A DNA stretch of 41,167 bases from Candidatus Methanofastidiosia archaeon (GTDB lineage Archaea > Methanobacteriota_B > Thermococci > Methanofastidiosales > NM3). Below the pieces are notes generated by a model. The model did no database searches and was not told the DNA's origin. It was given only the letters and a program-made list of their open reading frames with translations. The stretch lies in contig JAHKLV010000140.1 in NCBI GenBank assembly GCA_020854925.1, positions 1 through 41,167 on the forward strand, given 5' to 3'. Position numbers and translations under genes: made by a program. Below are positions 6,653-14,916 of the stretch, piece by piece; the first letter of the stretch is position 1, and every line of letters starts with the position of its first letter.

Positions 6653-9307
6653 ATGAGCCTGTTGCGAAGATATAGCACCCATGTCATGCACCATCCGTCA
6701 AAAGCCATTGCCGCCTTGGTCCTACTCACCCTCCTTTTCGGATGGGCCGCATCAGGCGTCTCGTTTTCCTCTAATGAGGAGGACTTTCTCCCCACATCAG
6801 ACGTTGCCCAGGCGAATGCCACGGTAACCAAGCTCTTTGGTTCACAGGGCAGCGCGGTCACCATCGTAGCATCGTCCGATGCAAATGCCTTATCCCGTGA
6901 TTCGCTTCTATCGCTGCTTGCGCTTGAAAAAGACCTGCTCGCCTCCGACGCCGCCTCTGGCATTATTGAACGTTCGTACCGGTCGCCAACAGGCATACGT
7001 TCGGTGGCGTCGCTTGTCGCCCAGAGTCTGTTTGCCGCCGAGGCGTTCCAAGCGATTGCGGCGGAGCCCGGTGCCTATCCAGGGGATGCTGAAGCGGTGC
7101 AAGGAGACGTGCTGGCGGCGATGCTTTCCCTTACCCCGGAGGACATGCGCACCATCGTCTCGGGAGGACAGTATGACCTTGGCCTTGGCGGTATGCCCCT
7201 CACCCTTACCTTTGCACCGTACGAACCGGAAATGCTCGGTGAGCTCATCGGTGCTTCCCCTTTTCCCGATGCGTTCTCATTCCTCATCTCACGCGACTTT
7301 GACCCGGAAGGAGGTACGGCGAAGCGGACCATCATGAGCGTTTCACTTGCCGAAGGCGTGCCGGAAGCCGCACTCGTAAAGGGCGAACAGGAAATGGCCG
7401 CCCTGGCTGAGAATCGTGGAATAAGTGATGGTACCCTGACGTACCGTGTCCTCGGCGATGCCCTCGTGTCCCAGGCCATTACGGACGCCTCGGGAAAGAA
7501 CATCGGCATGATCATGACCCTTGCCCTCGTGCTCGTGGTGGCCATCCTCGCCTTTGTCTACCGGAGCATCAGGGACATGGCACTCACCATCCTCGCCCTC
7601 GGCATGGCGATAACCTGGGTCTTTGGCGCTGGAAGGCTCCTTTCGTTTAGCTTCAATCCGGCAATCACCACCGTGCCCGTGCTCATCATAGGGTTGGGCA
7701 TCGACTATGGCATCCACTACAACATGCGCTACCGGGAGGAGGTACGAAAAGGGCTCGGCTCGACACCGGCGCTCATCGAGGCAGGTTCCACCGTGGGATT
7801 CGCCATCTTCCTTGCAACCGTCACCACGTTGGTGGGATTCCTGAGCAACGTGTCGTCCACCGTTCCCTCCATACGGCAGTTCGGCATTCTCTGTGCCATC
7901 GGCATCACCAGCTCATGGATAGTCATGGTGACGTTCTTCCCTGCCGCAAAGGCCATCCTTGACGGGAGAAAGGAACGCAAGGGCTTGCCCCTCGTGCCTG
8001 CCCCCTCCGACAAGACGAGAGGCTGGGGATGGGCCAAGGGCAGAACGGAGTCGCACGGATGCCCGGACCCGGTATGTGCTTCGGGACGGGCATCCATCAA
8101 CAGGATAGTCGGCCTGGGGGCAGTTGCCTCGCGCCGTCCGGCGCTCGTCCTCGCCGTATTGGCCGTCATCACCATCGCCGGTGCGTATGAAGGTCTTCAG
8201 CTCGAGGCGCGCTACGACTTTCGTGACTTCCTCCCCGATGGCATTGAGGAAACACGCACCACGAACATCATCTTCGACGAGTTCTCGTTTAGCACCGAGG
8301 TCATAACGATCCTTGCCACCGGAGACGTCGCCGACCCAGCGGTCCTTTCGGCCGCTGCAGAGGCGGAACAGGCTGCGCTTCTGAGCCCGTACGCCGTGCT
8401 TTCCGAACCGTACGAGACCCCCCTTGCCCTAGCACGCCAGCTCGCAACACCCGGCTCGCCCACGTATGACAAGGCAGTGGCAGCGTGGTGGCAGACCGCA
8501 GACCGTGATGGGGACGGTTTGCCCGACCCCTCGCTCGACAGCGAGCAGATAACGGAACTGTACGACCTGCTTTTTGCAGCCGTTCCTGATGCGGCAGGGA
8601 GGGTGCTTCATCGTGAAGGCGGCAGGTACACTGCCATGGCCCTCCGATTTCCTGTCAACAGCCGTAACGGCGTGCTCGCACCGGAGGTGACGGCTTCCAT
8701 CGTCGCCGCGTCGGGGCCGTTGGAGGCACTTGAAGGAGGACCACTCTCAGCTGCGGTGGTAACGGGGGGGCCCGCCGTACAAAACGAGATACTCTCCTCC
8801 ATCAACGACAGCCAGATATCGTCGGTGGGACTTACCCTCCTCGCCTCACTCCTCATCCTCACCGCGCTCTACAATTCGCTGAAACGGTCTAAGGCACTCG
8901 GATTCATCACGCTGCTACCCCTCGTCTTTGTCATCATATGGACGGCGGGCGGCATGCATCTCCTCGGCATACCCCTCAATGTGGTGACCGTCACCATTGC
9001 GGCAATAACGGTAGGGCTTGGCATCGACTACAGTATCCACGTGACACAACGATTCCTTGAGGACGTACAAACCTACGAAACCGCCGATTGCGCCCTGTGC
9101 GTGGCGGTGCACCATACCGGCAGCGCCCTCTTTGGCTCCGCTGCGACGACCGTGCTGGGATTCGGCCTCCTGTCACTTTCCATCATCCCCCCACTCTCAC
9201 AGTTTGGAAAGGTGACGGCGCTCAGTGTCGCGTTCTCCTTCCTTGCAGCCGTCTACGTGCTGCCGACGTTTATCAAGCTGTGGTACGGGAGCGCAAAGAA
9301 AAAATAA
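6653..9307 (+). CDS. RND superfamily exporter, MMPL/HAE3 type
   Basis: An 884-residue membrane protein made of two homologous halves. Each has one membrane helix, a large outside loop, then a bundle of five helices. The conserved transmembrane motif appears twice, as GIDYGIHYNMRYREE near residue 348 and GIDYSIHVTQRF near residue 788; its Asp is the proton-relay residue of the family. The second outside loop carries DRDGDGLPD near residue 617, which looks like a calcium-binding loop of the thrombospondin-3 or dockerin kind. HAE3 members in archaea have no proven substrate; lipids or hydrophobic compounds are likely. A UbiA-family gene follows after 21 nt, suggesting a shared isoprenoid theme, but that is only inference. 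Confidence 0.88.
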   Translation: MSLLRRYSTHVMHHPSKAIAALVLLTLLFGWAASGVSFSSNEEDFLPTSDVAQANATVTKLFGSQGSAVTIVASSDANALSRDSLLSLLALEKDLLASDAASGIIERSYRSPTGIRSVASLVAQSLFAAEAFQAIAAEPGAYPGDAEAVQGDVLAAMLSLTPEDMRTIVSGGQYDLGLGGMPLTLTFAPYEPEMLGELIGASPFPDAFSFLISRDFDPEGGTAKRTIMSVSLAEGVPEAALVKGEQEMAALAENRGISDGTLTYRVLGDALVSQAITDASGKNIGMIMTLALVLVVAILAFVYRSIRDMALTILALGMAITWVFGAGRLLSFSFNPAITTVPVLIIGLGIDYGIHYNMRYREEVRKGLGSTPALIEAGSTVGFAIFLATVTTLVGFLSNVSSTVPSIRQFGILCAIGITSSWIVMVTFFPAAKAILDGRKERKGLPLVPAPSDKTRGWGWAKGRTESHGCPDPVCASGRASINRIVGLGAVASRRPALVLAVLAVITIAGAYEGLQLEARYDFRDFLPDGIEETRTTNIIFDEFSFSTEVITILATGDVADPAVLSAAAEAEQAALLSPYAVLSEPYETPLALARQLATPGSPTYDKAVAAWWQTADRDGDGLPDPSLDSEQITELYDLLFAAVPDAAGRVLHREGGRYTAMALRFPVNSRNGVLAPEVTASIVAASGPLEALEGGPLSAAVVTGGPAVQNEILSSINDSQISSVGLTLLASLLILTALYNSLKRSKALGFITLLPLVFVIIWTAGGMHLLGIPLNVVTVTIAAITVGLGIDYSIHVTQRFLEDVQTYETADCALCVAVHHTGSALFGSAATTVLGFGLLSLSIIPPLSQFGKVTALSVAFSFLAAVYVLPTFIKLWYGSAKKK

Positions 9308-9328
9308 GGGCACGTACAAAGGGTCTCC

Positions 9329-10252
9329 ATGGGACATATGTCGACGGTACGGGCGGTGGTGGCCATGGGGCGGTTCCACTTCCTTCTCAGCGGCCTCCTC
9401 CTCTACGGTCTTGGCGCACTCTTTGCCCTAATTGCGGGCGCCGCCCCGCCCCGTTCCCAGGTCGTATGGGGATACGCGGTCCTCATGTTCGGTCACCTCT
9501 CGGTATCATACAGCAACGACTACTTCGACTATGAAACGGACAAAAAAGGTATGCAGACGCCGTTTTCAGGGGGTAGTGGCACGCTCCAGCGTATGCCTGG
9601 CCTTCGCCCGCTCGCCCTGCGCATCGCATGGGGGCTTATTGCCTGCTCCGTACTCCTCGGCACCGCCTTTGTCTGGCACTTCGGATTCTCGCCGGTCTTT
9701 ATCCTTGCCATCATCGGAGGAAATCTCTTGGGGTACTACTACTCGGCGCCGCCGCTTTCCCTCTCCTATCGCGGGTGGGGCGAGCCCGCAACGACGGCGG
9801 CGACAGGCATCGTGGTCCCGGGTATGGGGTATGCGTGTGCTGGCGGCGGATGGTCCCCCGTGCTGGCGGCGCTGCTCCTCCCTGCCGTCTGCTACGGCTT
9901 GGCCTTTATCCTCACGGTGGAACTCCCCGACAGGGAAGAAGACAGCGCAGGAGGCAAACAGACGCTCGTTGTGAAGAAAGGAAGGGATGCTGCTGCCAGC
10001 ATCATACTCGCGACCTGTATTACGGCTACGGCGCTTACAGGGTTCATGAGCATCGCCGGCTGGTTCCCAACTGGAATCGAAAGTGCCGTTGCCATCTTGC
10101 TGAGTTGCATCCCTCTCGTGTCAGCGGCATACACCATACGGCAGCGCCCGCTATCAAAACCGATGTCGCACCGCATCGTGGTGACGAACATGAGCGCAAT
10201 CATCGGCTATGTGCTGCTTTTCGACCTCTATCTTCTTTCTCTTCTGGCCTAG
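9329..10252 (+). CDS. UbiA-family prenyltransferase
   Basis: A 307-residue integral membrane enzyme of the UbiA superfamily, which joins a polyprenyl diphosphate to an acceptor. The first Mg-diphosphate motif is NDYFDYETD (residues 63-71) and the second is DREED near residue 203, with about eight or nine hydrophobic segments. The pattern is closer to MenA-like or archaeal uncharacterised UbiA members than to geranylgeranylglyceryl phosphate (DGGGP) synthase, though this cannot be settled by eye. It is likely cotranscribed with the exporter upstream. An alternative Met lies three codons later. Its stop touches the stop of the next, convergent gene with no base between. Confidence 0.82.
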   Translation: MGHMSTVRAVVAMGRFHFLLSGLLLYGLGALFALIAGAAPPRSQVVWGYAVLMFGHLSVSYSNDYFDYETDKKGMQTPFSGGSGTLQRMPGLRPLALRIAWGLIACSVLLGTAFVWHFGFSPVFILAIIGGNLLGYYYSAPPLSLSYRGWGEPATTAATGIVVPGMGYACAGGGWSPVLAALLLPAVCYGLAFILTVELPDREEDSAGGKQTLVVKKGRDAAASIILATCITATALTGFMSIAGWFPTGIESAVAILLSCIPLVSAAYTIRQRPLSKPMSHRIVVTNMSAIIGYVLLFDLYLLSLLA

Positions 10253-10726
10253 CTACTGCTCGTCTGCCCCCTCGTCGGTACCCCCTTTGCTCGAGGGGCA
10301 CGTTCCCCCTTGGCATCCCGAGCAGGGAGGGATGTCAAGAACCATAAGGTGCGGCCTTTTCACATAATGACGGTCTATCTCGCGAGCGATCTCGTGGAGA
10401 TTGTTGAGAAGCAAGTGGAGGGATGAGACACCGTGGCGTATCTCATCAGCATACTCTTGGGCATACGGGCCAGCGGCGGCATCCTCAAGATAACGCCGTA
10501 TCCGCAAAAAAAGCTCCTCGAGATGGGCGCGATGGCGCGCTGCCGCCTTGCGCAGTTCCTCGTCCCCGACAGAGTCGACATGAGCGTAGAATCGATCTAC
10601 CAGTGCTCGCAGTTCCCCAAGCGCGCCGAGAGCGTCCTTTGTCCCGGCACCGGGGCGCAGGCCGCTATAGAGACGTTCCGTCCGGGGTATCACAGCATCA
10701 CGAAACAGGTCTTCAACAGATTCCAT
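10253..10726 (-). CDS. Helical protein with C-terminal CXXCXXXXC, unknown function
   Basis: A 157-residue protein that I do not recognise. Residues 1-125 look all alpha, rich in Arg, Glu, Leu and His, with heptad-like spacing that could form a coiled-coil or four-helix bundle. The tail after PHLMVLDIPP contains CSGCQGGTC, a small metal or redox site, followed by a disordered acidic end. The composition and the lack of a signal peptide suggest a soluble cytosolic protein. It is convergent with the UbiA gene, with abutting stop codons, and stands alone on its strand; the upstream space to 10817 is shared with the rhodanese operon promoter. Confidence 0.65.
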   Translation of the reverse strand: MESVEDLFRDAVIPRTERLYSGLRPGAGTKDALGALGELRALVDRFYAHVDSVGDEELRKAAARHRAHLEELFLRIRRYLEDAAAGPYAQEYADEIRHGVSSLHLLLNNLHEIAREIDRHYVKRPHLMVLDIPPCSGCQGGTCPSSKGGTDEGADEQ

Positions 10727-10816
10727 AGGGCATCACTACTCCAGGGAAGCACCACTGTAAAAACATTTCTTTTTTCTGTGAAAAAATACTAATAGGTGCA
10801 GCGCATATGTTCAGGT

Positions 10817-11668
10817 ATGGAACATCACTGCGTAGTCCACCATGTCACGCCCGAATGGCTCAACGACCAGAAAGGCGATGTGAAGATACTTGATGTGCAG
10901 CCAAACATCCACGATTACCTGCAGGAGCACGTGCCAGAGGCCGTGTTCTGCAACGAGGGCCTCTTTCGCGTACCGAAGCTTGGCAGGCCGGGAGCCTATG
11001 TTGATGAGGCGGTAATAGCGTCGCTTTTCGGGCGCCTCGGCCTGATGAGGGACACGCCCGTGGCAGTTTACACGGCAAAGGGTGTCTTCTCCTCAATCGG
11101 AGACGGTCTGGGGCAGACGATGGCGGCGTATACCCTCGCCCGGTTCGGTGTCAAAGATGTCTATGTACTCGACGGTGGCCTTGACGTTTGGAAAGAACAA
11201 GGATATGAGACTACGCAGGCATTTCCCTATGTCGAGGAAACGAGGTACACGCCGGTGGTGCGCTCAGACTTGTTTCTGACATACGAGACGTTTGTAGATA
11301 TCAAGGACAACGACGGTGTCGTTGTGCTTGACGCTCGGCCGCCCCACTTCTACGAGGGCAGGGGGCCATGGATTAAGCCGGGTCACATACCGGGCGCGAT
11401 AAACTTGCCATGGAAGTCGCTCATGCATGAAACAAATCCCGCAAGACGCAAGGACATCTCATGGATACGCTCACTCCTTGAAGACCGCGGTATCACCCCT
11501 GACAAACGCATCATCTGCAGCTGCGGGACTGGTCGCGAAGCCACGAACGAGTTTGTGCTCTTCAAATGGGTCCTCGCATATCCGGATGTGCAAATTTATG
11601 AAGGGTCGTTTACGGAATGGTCCTCGCATCCGGAAAATCCCACGGTAACAGGCCCGGAACCGAGGTAG
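10817..11668 (+). CDS. Sulfurtransferase with two rhodanese domains
   Basis: A thiosulfate/3-mercaptopyruvate sulfurtransferase-like protein. The N-terminal rhodanese domain is inactive-looking; the C-terminal one contains IICSCGTGREATNEF, where the second Cys starts a CGTGREA loop like the CGSGVT loop of mercaptopyruvate sulfurtransferases. The preceding VVVLDARPPHFYEGRG and GHIPGAINLPW are standard rhodanese signatures. The reading frame can be extended to a GTG at 10796, but the A/T-rich promoter (AAATACTAATA near 10785) would place the transcript start after it, so ATG 10817 is preferred. The next gene begins immediately after its stop, so the pair should act in the same sulfane-sulfur pathway. 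Confidence 0.85.
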   Translation: MEHHCVVHHVTPEWLNDQKGDVKILDVQPNIHDYLQEHVPEAVFCNEGLFRVPKLGRPGAYVDEAVIASLFGRLGLMRDTPVAVYTAKGVFSSIGDGLGQTMAAYTLARFGVKDVYVLDGGLDVWKEQGYETTQAFPYVEETRYTPVVRSDLFLTYETFVDIKDNDGVVVLDARPPHFYEGRGPWIKPGHIPGAINLPWKSLMHETNPARRKDISWIRSLLEDRGITPDKRIICSCGTGREATNEFVLFKWVLAYPDVQIYEGSFTEWSSHPENPTVTGPEPR

Positions 11669-13057
11669 GTGGACCACGTGTTTTTCACGCGCATCGAATC
11701 CAAGGGGCTTGCCCACTACTCGTACTTCGTGGCAGACAAGACCGATGCGATAGTCATCGACCCGCGACGTGACATCGATGTCTACCTGACGCTTGCTCTA
11801 CAAAACGGCTGCACCATTCGCCATGTGTTCGAAACCCACCGCCATGAGGACTTTGTGGTGGGGACCCCAGAGCTGGGTGCACGGACGGGCGCCACCCTCT
11901 GGCACGCCGACCCAGAACTCCCCTATACCTACGGGGCACCCGCGGAGGATGGACAGACGTGGAAGGTGGGGCGATTGCGCCTTTCGGCACTACGGACACC
12001 GGGACACACACCAGGAAGTTTGAGCTACGTGCTTGATGACCCCAGCGGCGAACCGTGGATTGCCTTTACCGGCGACACCCTCTTCGCAGGGGATGTGGGG
12101 CGGGTGGACCTCATGGGCATGGATCGTGCGCCGGGGCTTGCTGCTGAGCTGTATGACAGCATCTTTGCAAAGCTGCTTCCCTTGGGCGATGGCATCGTAG
12201 TGTGCCCTGCACATGGTGCTGGTTCGGTATGTGGTGAAACTATCGCCGAACGTACGTGGACAACTTTGGGCATTGAACGCCTGCGCAATCCGAAGCTACG
12301 GGTCGCATCGAGGGAGGCATTCATCGCCTCAGCGGCGGTGGAGCTTGAGCGGCCACCCTACTTTAGGAGAATGGAGTCGTATAATGTGCTTGGCGCTCCG
12401 CCCTTGGCCGGATTACCCCTCCCGCGTGCCGTGTCCCCCAAACACCTGCATGCCGAACGTGCAGGTGGGGTGGTCATCGACACAAGAAGCGAAACGTGCT
12501 ATGGTGCGGCACATGTGCCAGAATCCGTATCCCTCTGGGAAGAAGGTCTCTCCGCCTTTGCGGGATGGTATGTGCCTTACGACACGCCACTCTACGTAGT
12601 GTGTGACCCGGGGCATGAGCAGGAGGTGTGTACCCTCCTCTCACGCATTGGGTACACAGACATACGCGGATACTTGGCAGGAGGCATGCTAGCGTGGCAC
12701 ATGGCCGGGCTCCCCAGCATGGCTACGGCCATGACGACCGTCCAAGGCCTGTGTCGTGAACTTGATACACAGGGCGACCAGTACATACTTGATGTGAGGA
12801 CAGAAGGCGAGAGAAAGGCACAGGGAGCCATCCCCAGCGCCCTAGAAATACCTGCCTCGTTCATTCCAAAACGGTATCGTGAAGTTCCCCAAGACACGAA
12901 AACGTATGTCTTTTGCGGAAGCGGGCTGCGTTCCATGATGGTTGCAAGCTTTCTTGCTTCAAAAGGGTGGGAATCCATCCACGTCGTGCTCGGCGGTATC
13001 GCAGGATGGTCGTCGACAACATGCCCACTGGAGCATCAGTCGTCATCGGAACAATAA
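11669..13057 (+). CDS. MBL-fold persulfide dioxygenase-like protein fused to two rhodanese domains
   Basis: A 462-residue three-domain protein. Residues 1-240 are a metallo-beta-lactamase fold of the ETHE1/persulfide dioxygenase and glyoxalase II type, with THRHEDFVVG, the GHTPGSLSYV strand and the TGDTLFAGDVGR segment. The usual THxHxDH motif reads THRHEDF, so one metal-ligand His is replaced by Phe; related MBL-rhodanese proteins carry similar variants. Residues about 265-350 form a rhodanese domain with VVCDPGHE in the active-site position, and residues about 360-450 form a second one with catalytic loop FCGSGLRS. The start is GTG at 11669, directly after the preceding stop; a second GTG at 11678 is possible. 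Likely role: oxidation or transfer of persulfide sulfur. Confidence 0.83.
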   Translation: MDHVFFTRIESKGLAHYSYFVADKTDAIVIDPRRDIDVYLTLALQNGCTIRHVFETHRHEDFVVGTPELGARTGATLWHADPELPYTYGAPAEDGQTWKVGRLRLSALRTPGHTPGSLSYVLDDPSGEPWIAFTGDTLFAGDVGRVDLMGMDRAPGLAAELYDSIFAKLLPLGDGIVVCPAHGAGSVCGETIAERTWTTLGIERLRNPKLRVASREAFIASAAVELERPPYFRRMESYNVLGAPPLAGLPLPRAVSPKHLHAERAGGVVIDTRSETCYGAAHVPESVSLWEEGLSAFAGWYVPYDTPLYVVCDPGHEQEVCTLLSRIGYTDIRGYLAGGMLAWHMAGLPSMATAMTTVQGLCRELDTQGDQYILDVRTEGERKAQGAIPSALEIPASFIPKRYREVPQDTKTYVFCGSGLRSMMVASFLASKGWESIHVVLGGIAGWSSTTCPLEHQSSSEQ

Positions 13058-13647
13058 GCATCGAGCGTCGAGGCACCGTTTGTGTTCGATTCGACAATGC
13101 TGTGAGCTGAGCGGCGCAGGGTATCAGTCATCGATTTCCTGAAATAGGGTAGATTCCTGCGCTTTTCACGATATTGGCTCCGATAGTATACCTCCCAGAG
13201 TGCTTCTGAGGACTGTGGGGAGGAATCGCACCCAAGCATATCCCGCAGAGATGCTAGGACCGATGCAAGGGCTGGTCCCTCTGTCTGTACCACGCCTTCT
13301 GTTCCATACAAGCACATCCACGAGTGGTAAGCGTTTCCCAGGATGATAACAGTGTGTGGATACCGCCTGGCAAGCAGCTCAGCCACAAGCTCACCCACGT
13401 CGTGACGGGGCTTAAGATACCCATATGATGCGTAGGCACCGTATGCCGTGAGCCGTACAAAGCCCCTGAGCATGTGGACCTCTTTCCGGACAGAAGCAAC
13501 CATCCTACGTATGGAGGCGTCCCTCCCATCGATAGCGAATTCTATATCCTCTGCCTTTCTTCCACGTGCGTATGCTGCAAGCTTTGGCGTGCACTGGTCA
13601 TGGCGAAGAAGATACTGGAAAAAGTTGTACGGTATTGTCATGGTCAT
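13036..13647 (-). CDS. DUF4130 protein, partner of the radical SAM DNA repair/modification protein
   Basis: About 203 residues, starting MTMTIPYNFFQYLLRHD. The pattern RRMVASVRKEVHMLRGFVRL and the later AELLARRYPHTVIILG and EVYYRSQYREKRRNLPYFRKSM match the family annotated as 'probable DNA metabolism protein' that accompanies a radical SAM protein; in bacteria it is often fused to a uracil-DNA glycosylase-like domain, which is absent here. The frame is open further upstream, but ATG 13647 is chosen: it overlaps the radical SAM stop as ATGA and has GGTGG just before. Its 3' end overlaps the convergent MBL-rhodanese gene by about 22 nt. Biochemical function is not known. Confidence 0.8.
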   Translation of the reverse strand: MTMTIPYNFFQYLLRHDQCTPKLAAYARGRKAEDIEFAIDGRDASIRRMVASVRKEVHMLRGFVRLTAYGAYASYGYLKPRHDVGELVAELLARRYPHTVIILGNAYHSWMCLYGTEGVVQTEGPALASVLASLRDMLGCDSSPQSSEALWEVYYRSQYREKRRNLPYFRKSMTDTLRRSAHSIVESNTNGASTLDAYCSDDD

Positions 13648-14861
13648 GCCATCCACCTTGCGAGGAGTGAGTCGTGCCAGCCCCCCAAGGAGAGATAAGG
13701 GGAAGCGCGACACATGACGACCCCCATGGCCGCCAACTCCTTTCTAGATCGTATGCTGCCCCTTGTGCGGGCTGCAAGTATGCGGCGTGCGCTTACGGGC
13801 CCGATGCCAGGAACACGCAAGAGCTCGTCATAGGATGCGATGTTGGGATCCACAGGGCTGAGACCAGATGCTTGTGCTATCGCACGTTTGGGGTCGGTGT
13901 TTGCGAGATGGTCACTGCAGTCAAAAGCCGACATTAGCTCACATGAGGAATAATGGTAGATACGGTACAGCCAATCCATTTGATAGAGACGATGTTCACG
14001 CCATGCTGGTTGCATGCATTGAGATTCAAGAATCGTCCCCGGAACGGGTGTAAAAGCAGAGTAGTAAACCCTTTTTAGACCAAATTTGTGGTATTCCCGC
14101 ACTGTTGCCTTAAAAATCTCAACATCAGTCTCTCCCGCTCCCCCTACCACGAGCTGTGTTGTCTGACCCGCTGGGGCCCCTTCTTTGCTTACGAATCGTT
14201 GGATATACCGCTGACGGCGAAGAATGTCTGTTTTGAAATCCTTGGTGGCGCAGATTTCGGACAGACGGGAAGAAGACGGGACCTCTATGTTTACGCTCAC
14301 ACGGTCTGAAACGCTCATGGCCCGCCGAATGTGGTCCCTGTCAGCGCCGGGCAATATCTTAAGGTGTACATACCCCTGGAATCGATAGGCGGTGCGAAGC
14401 ATTTCTGCCGTTTCCACCATAGACGCCATAGTCTCGTATTCGTCTGCACCAACCCCAGAACTTAGAAACAATCCTTCAACGTAATTACCACGGTACAAGT
14501 CCATAAAAAGTGAGGCGAGTTCATGCGGGGTATAAGAATATACGGCACCCCCACTTGAACACGAAGCGTTCGAGCAGTATGCACACTCATGGGTGCAAGC
14601 GTTGGTGTAGAGTGTCTTGAACATGCTCACGCAACGGCCATCGTGTGCATAGGCATGGCATATTCCTCCCGCGCATACATTGCCTATGCGGTCAATCCCC
14701 GAAACGCTGCGCGGGCTAGCCGTTGAGACGCATATGTCATGCTTAGTGGCCTCGCCCAGTGCGTAGACCTTTTCGATGTCGGGGCGAACAGAAGGGGCAG
14801 GCCCCTCAGAATCAAATCTCCCCTGGCGTGCAAGGGCGATCATCCTTTCCATGCGTTCCAC
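13644..14861 (-). CDS. Radical SAM protein, putative DNA modification/repair, with C-terminal HhH
   Basis: A 405-residue radical SAM enzyme. The cluster motif is C89-x3-C93-x2-C96 within ACTHECAYC, and further cysteines at 63, 68, 77 and 101 could bind a second cluster or zinc. The C-terminal part has a helix-hairpin-helix LLRVPGIGPVSARRIL, a DNA-binding element. This combination fits the family 'putative DNA modification/repair radical SAM protein', always found beside a DUF4130 gene. The start codon is GTG at 14861; ATG 14852 is an alternative. Reaction and substrate are unknown. It sits between a class II photolyase and DUF4130 genes, which supports a role in DNA lesions. Confidence 0.85.
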   Translation of the reverse strand: MERMERMIALARQGRFDSEGPAPSVRPDIEKVYALGEATKHDICVSTASPRSVSGIDRIGNVCAGGICHAYAHDGRCVSMFKTLYTNACTHECAYCSNASCSSGGAVYSYTPHELASLFMDLYRGNYVEGLFLSSGVGADEYETMASMVETAEMLRTAYRFQGYVHLKILPGADRDHIRRAMSVSDRVSVNIEVPSSSRLSEICATKDFKTDILRRQRYIQRFVSKEGAPAGQTTQLVVGGAGETDVEIFKATVREYHKFGLKRVYYSAFTPVPGTILESQCMQPAWREHRLYQMDWLYRIYHYSSCELMSAFDCSDHLANTDPKRAIAQASGLSPVDPNIASYDELLRVPGIGPVSARRILAARTRGSIRSRKELAAMGVVMCRASPYLSLGGWHDSLLARWMA

Positions 14862-14916
14862 ACCTACCCCTCAGGCAGGAATCATAAATACCTGTGGAAA
14901 GAGAGCAAAGGTAACG

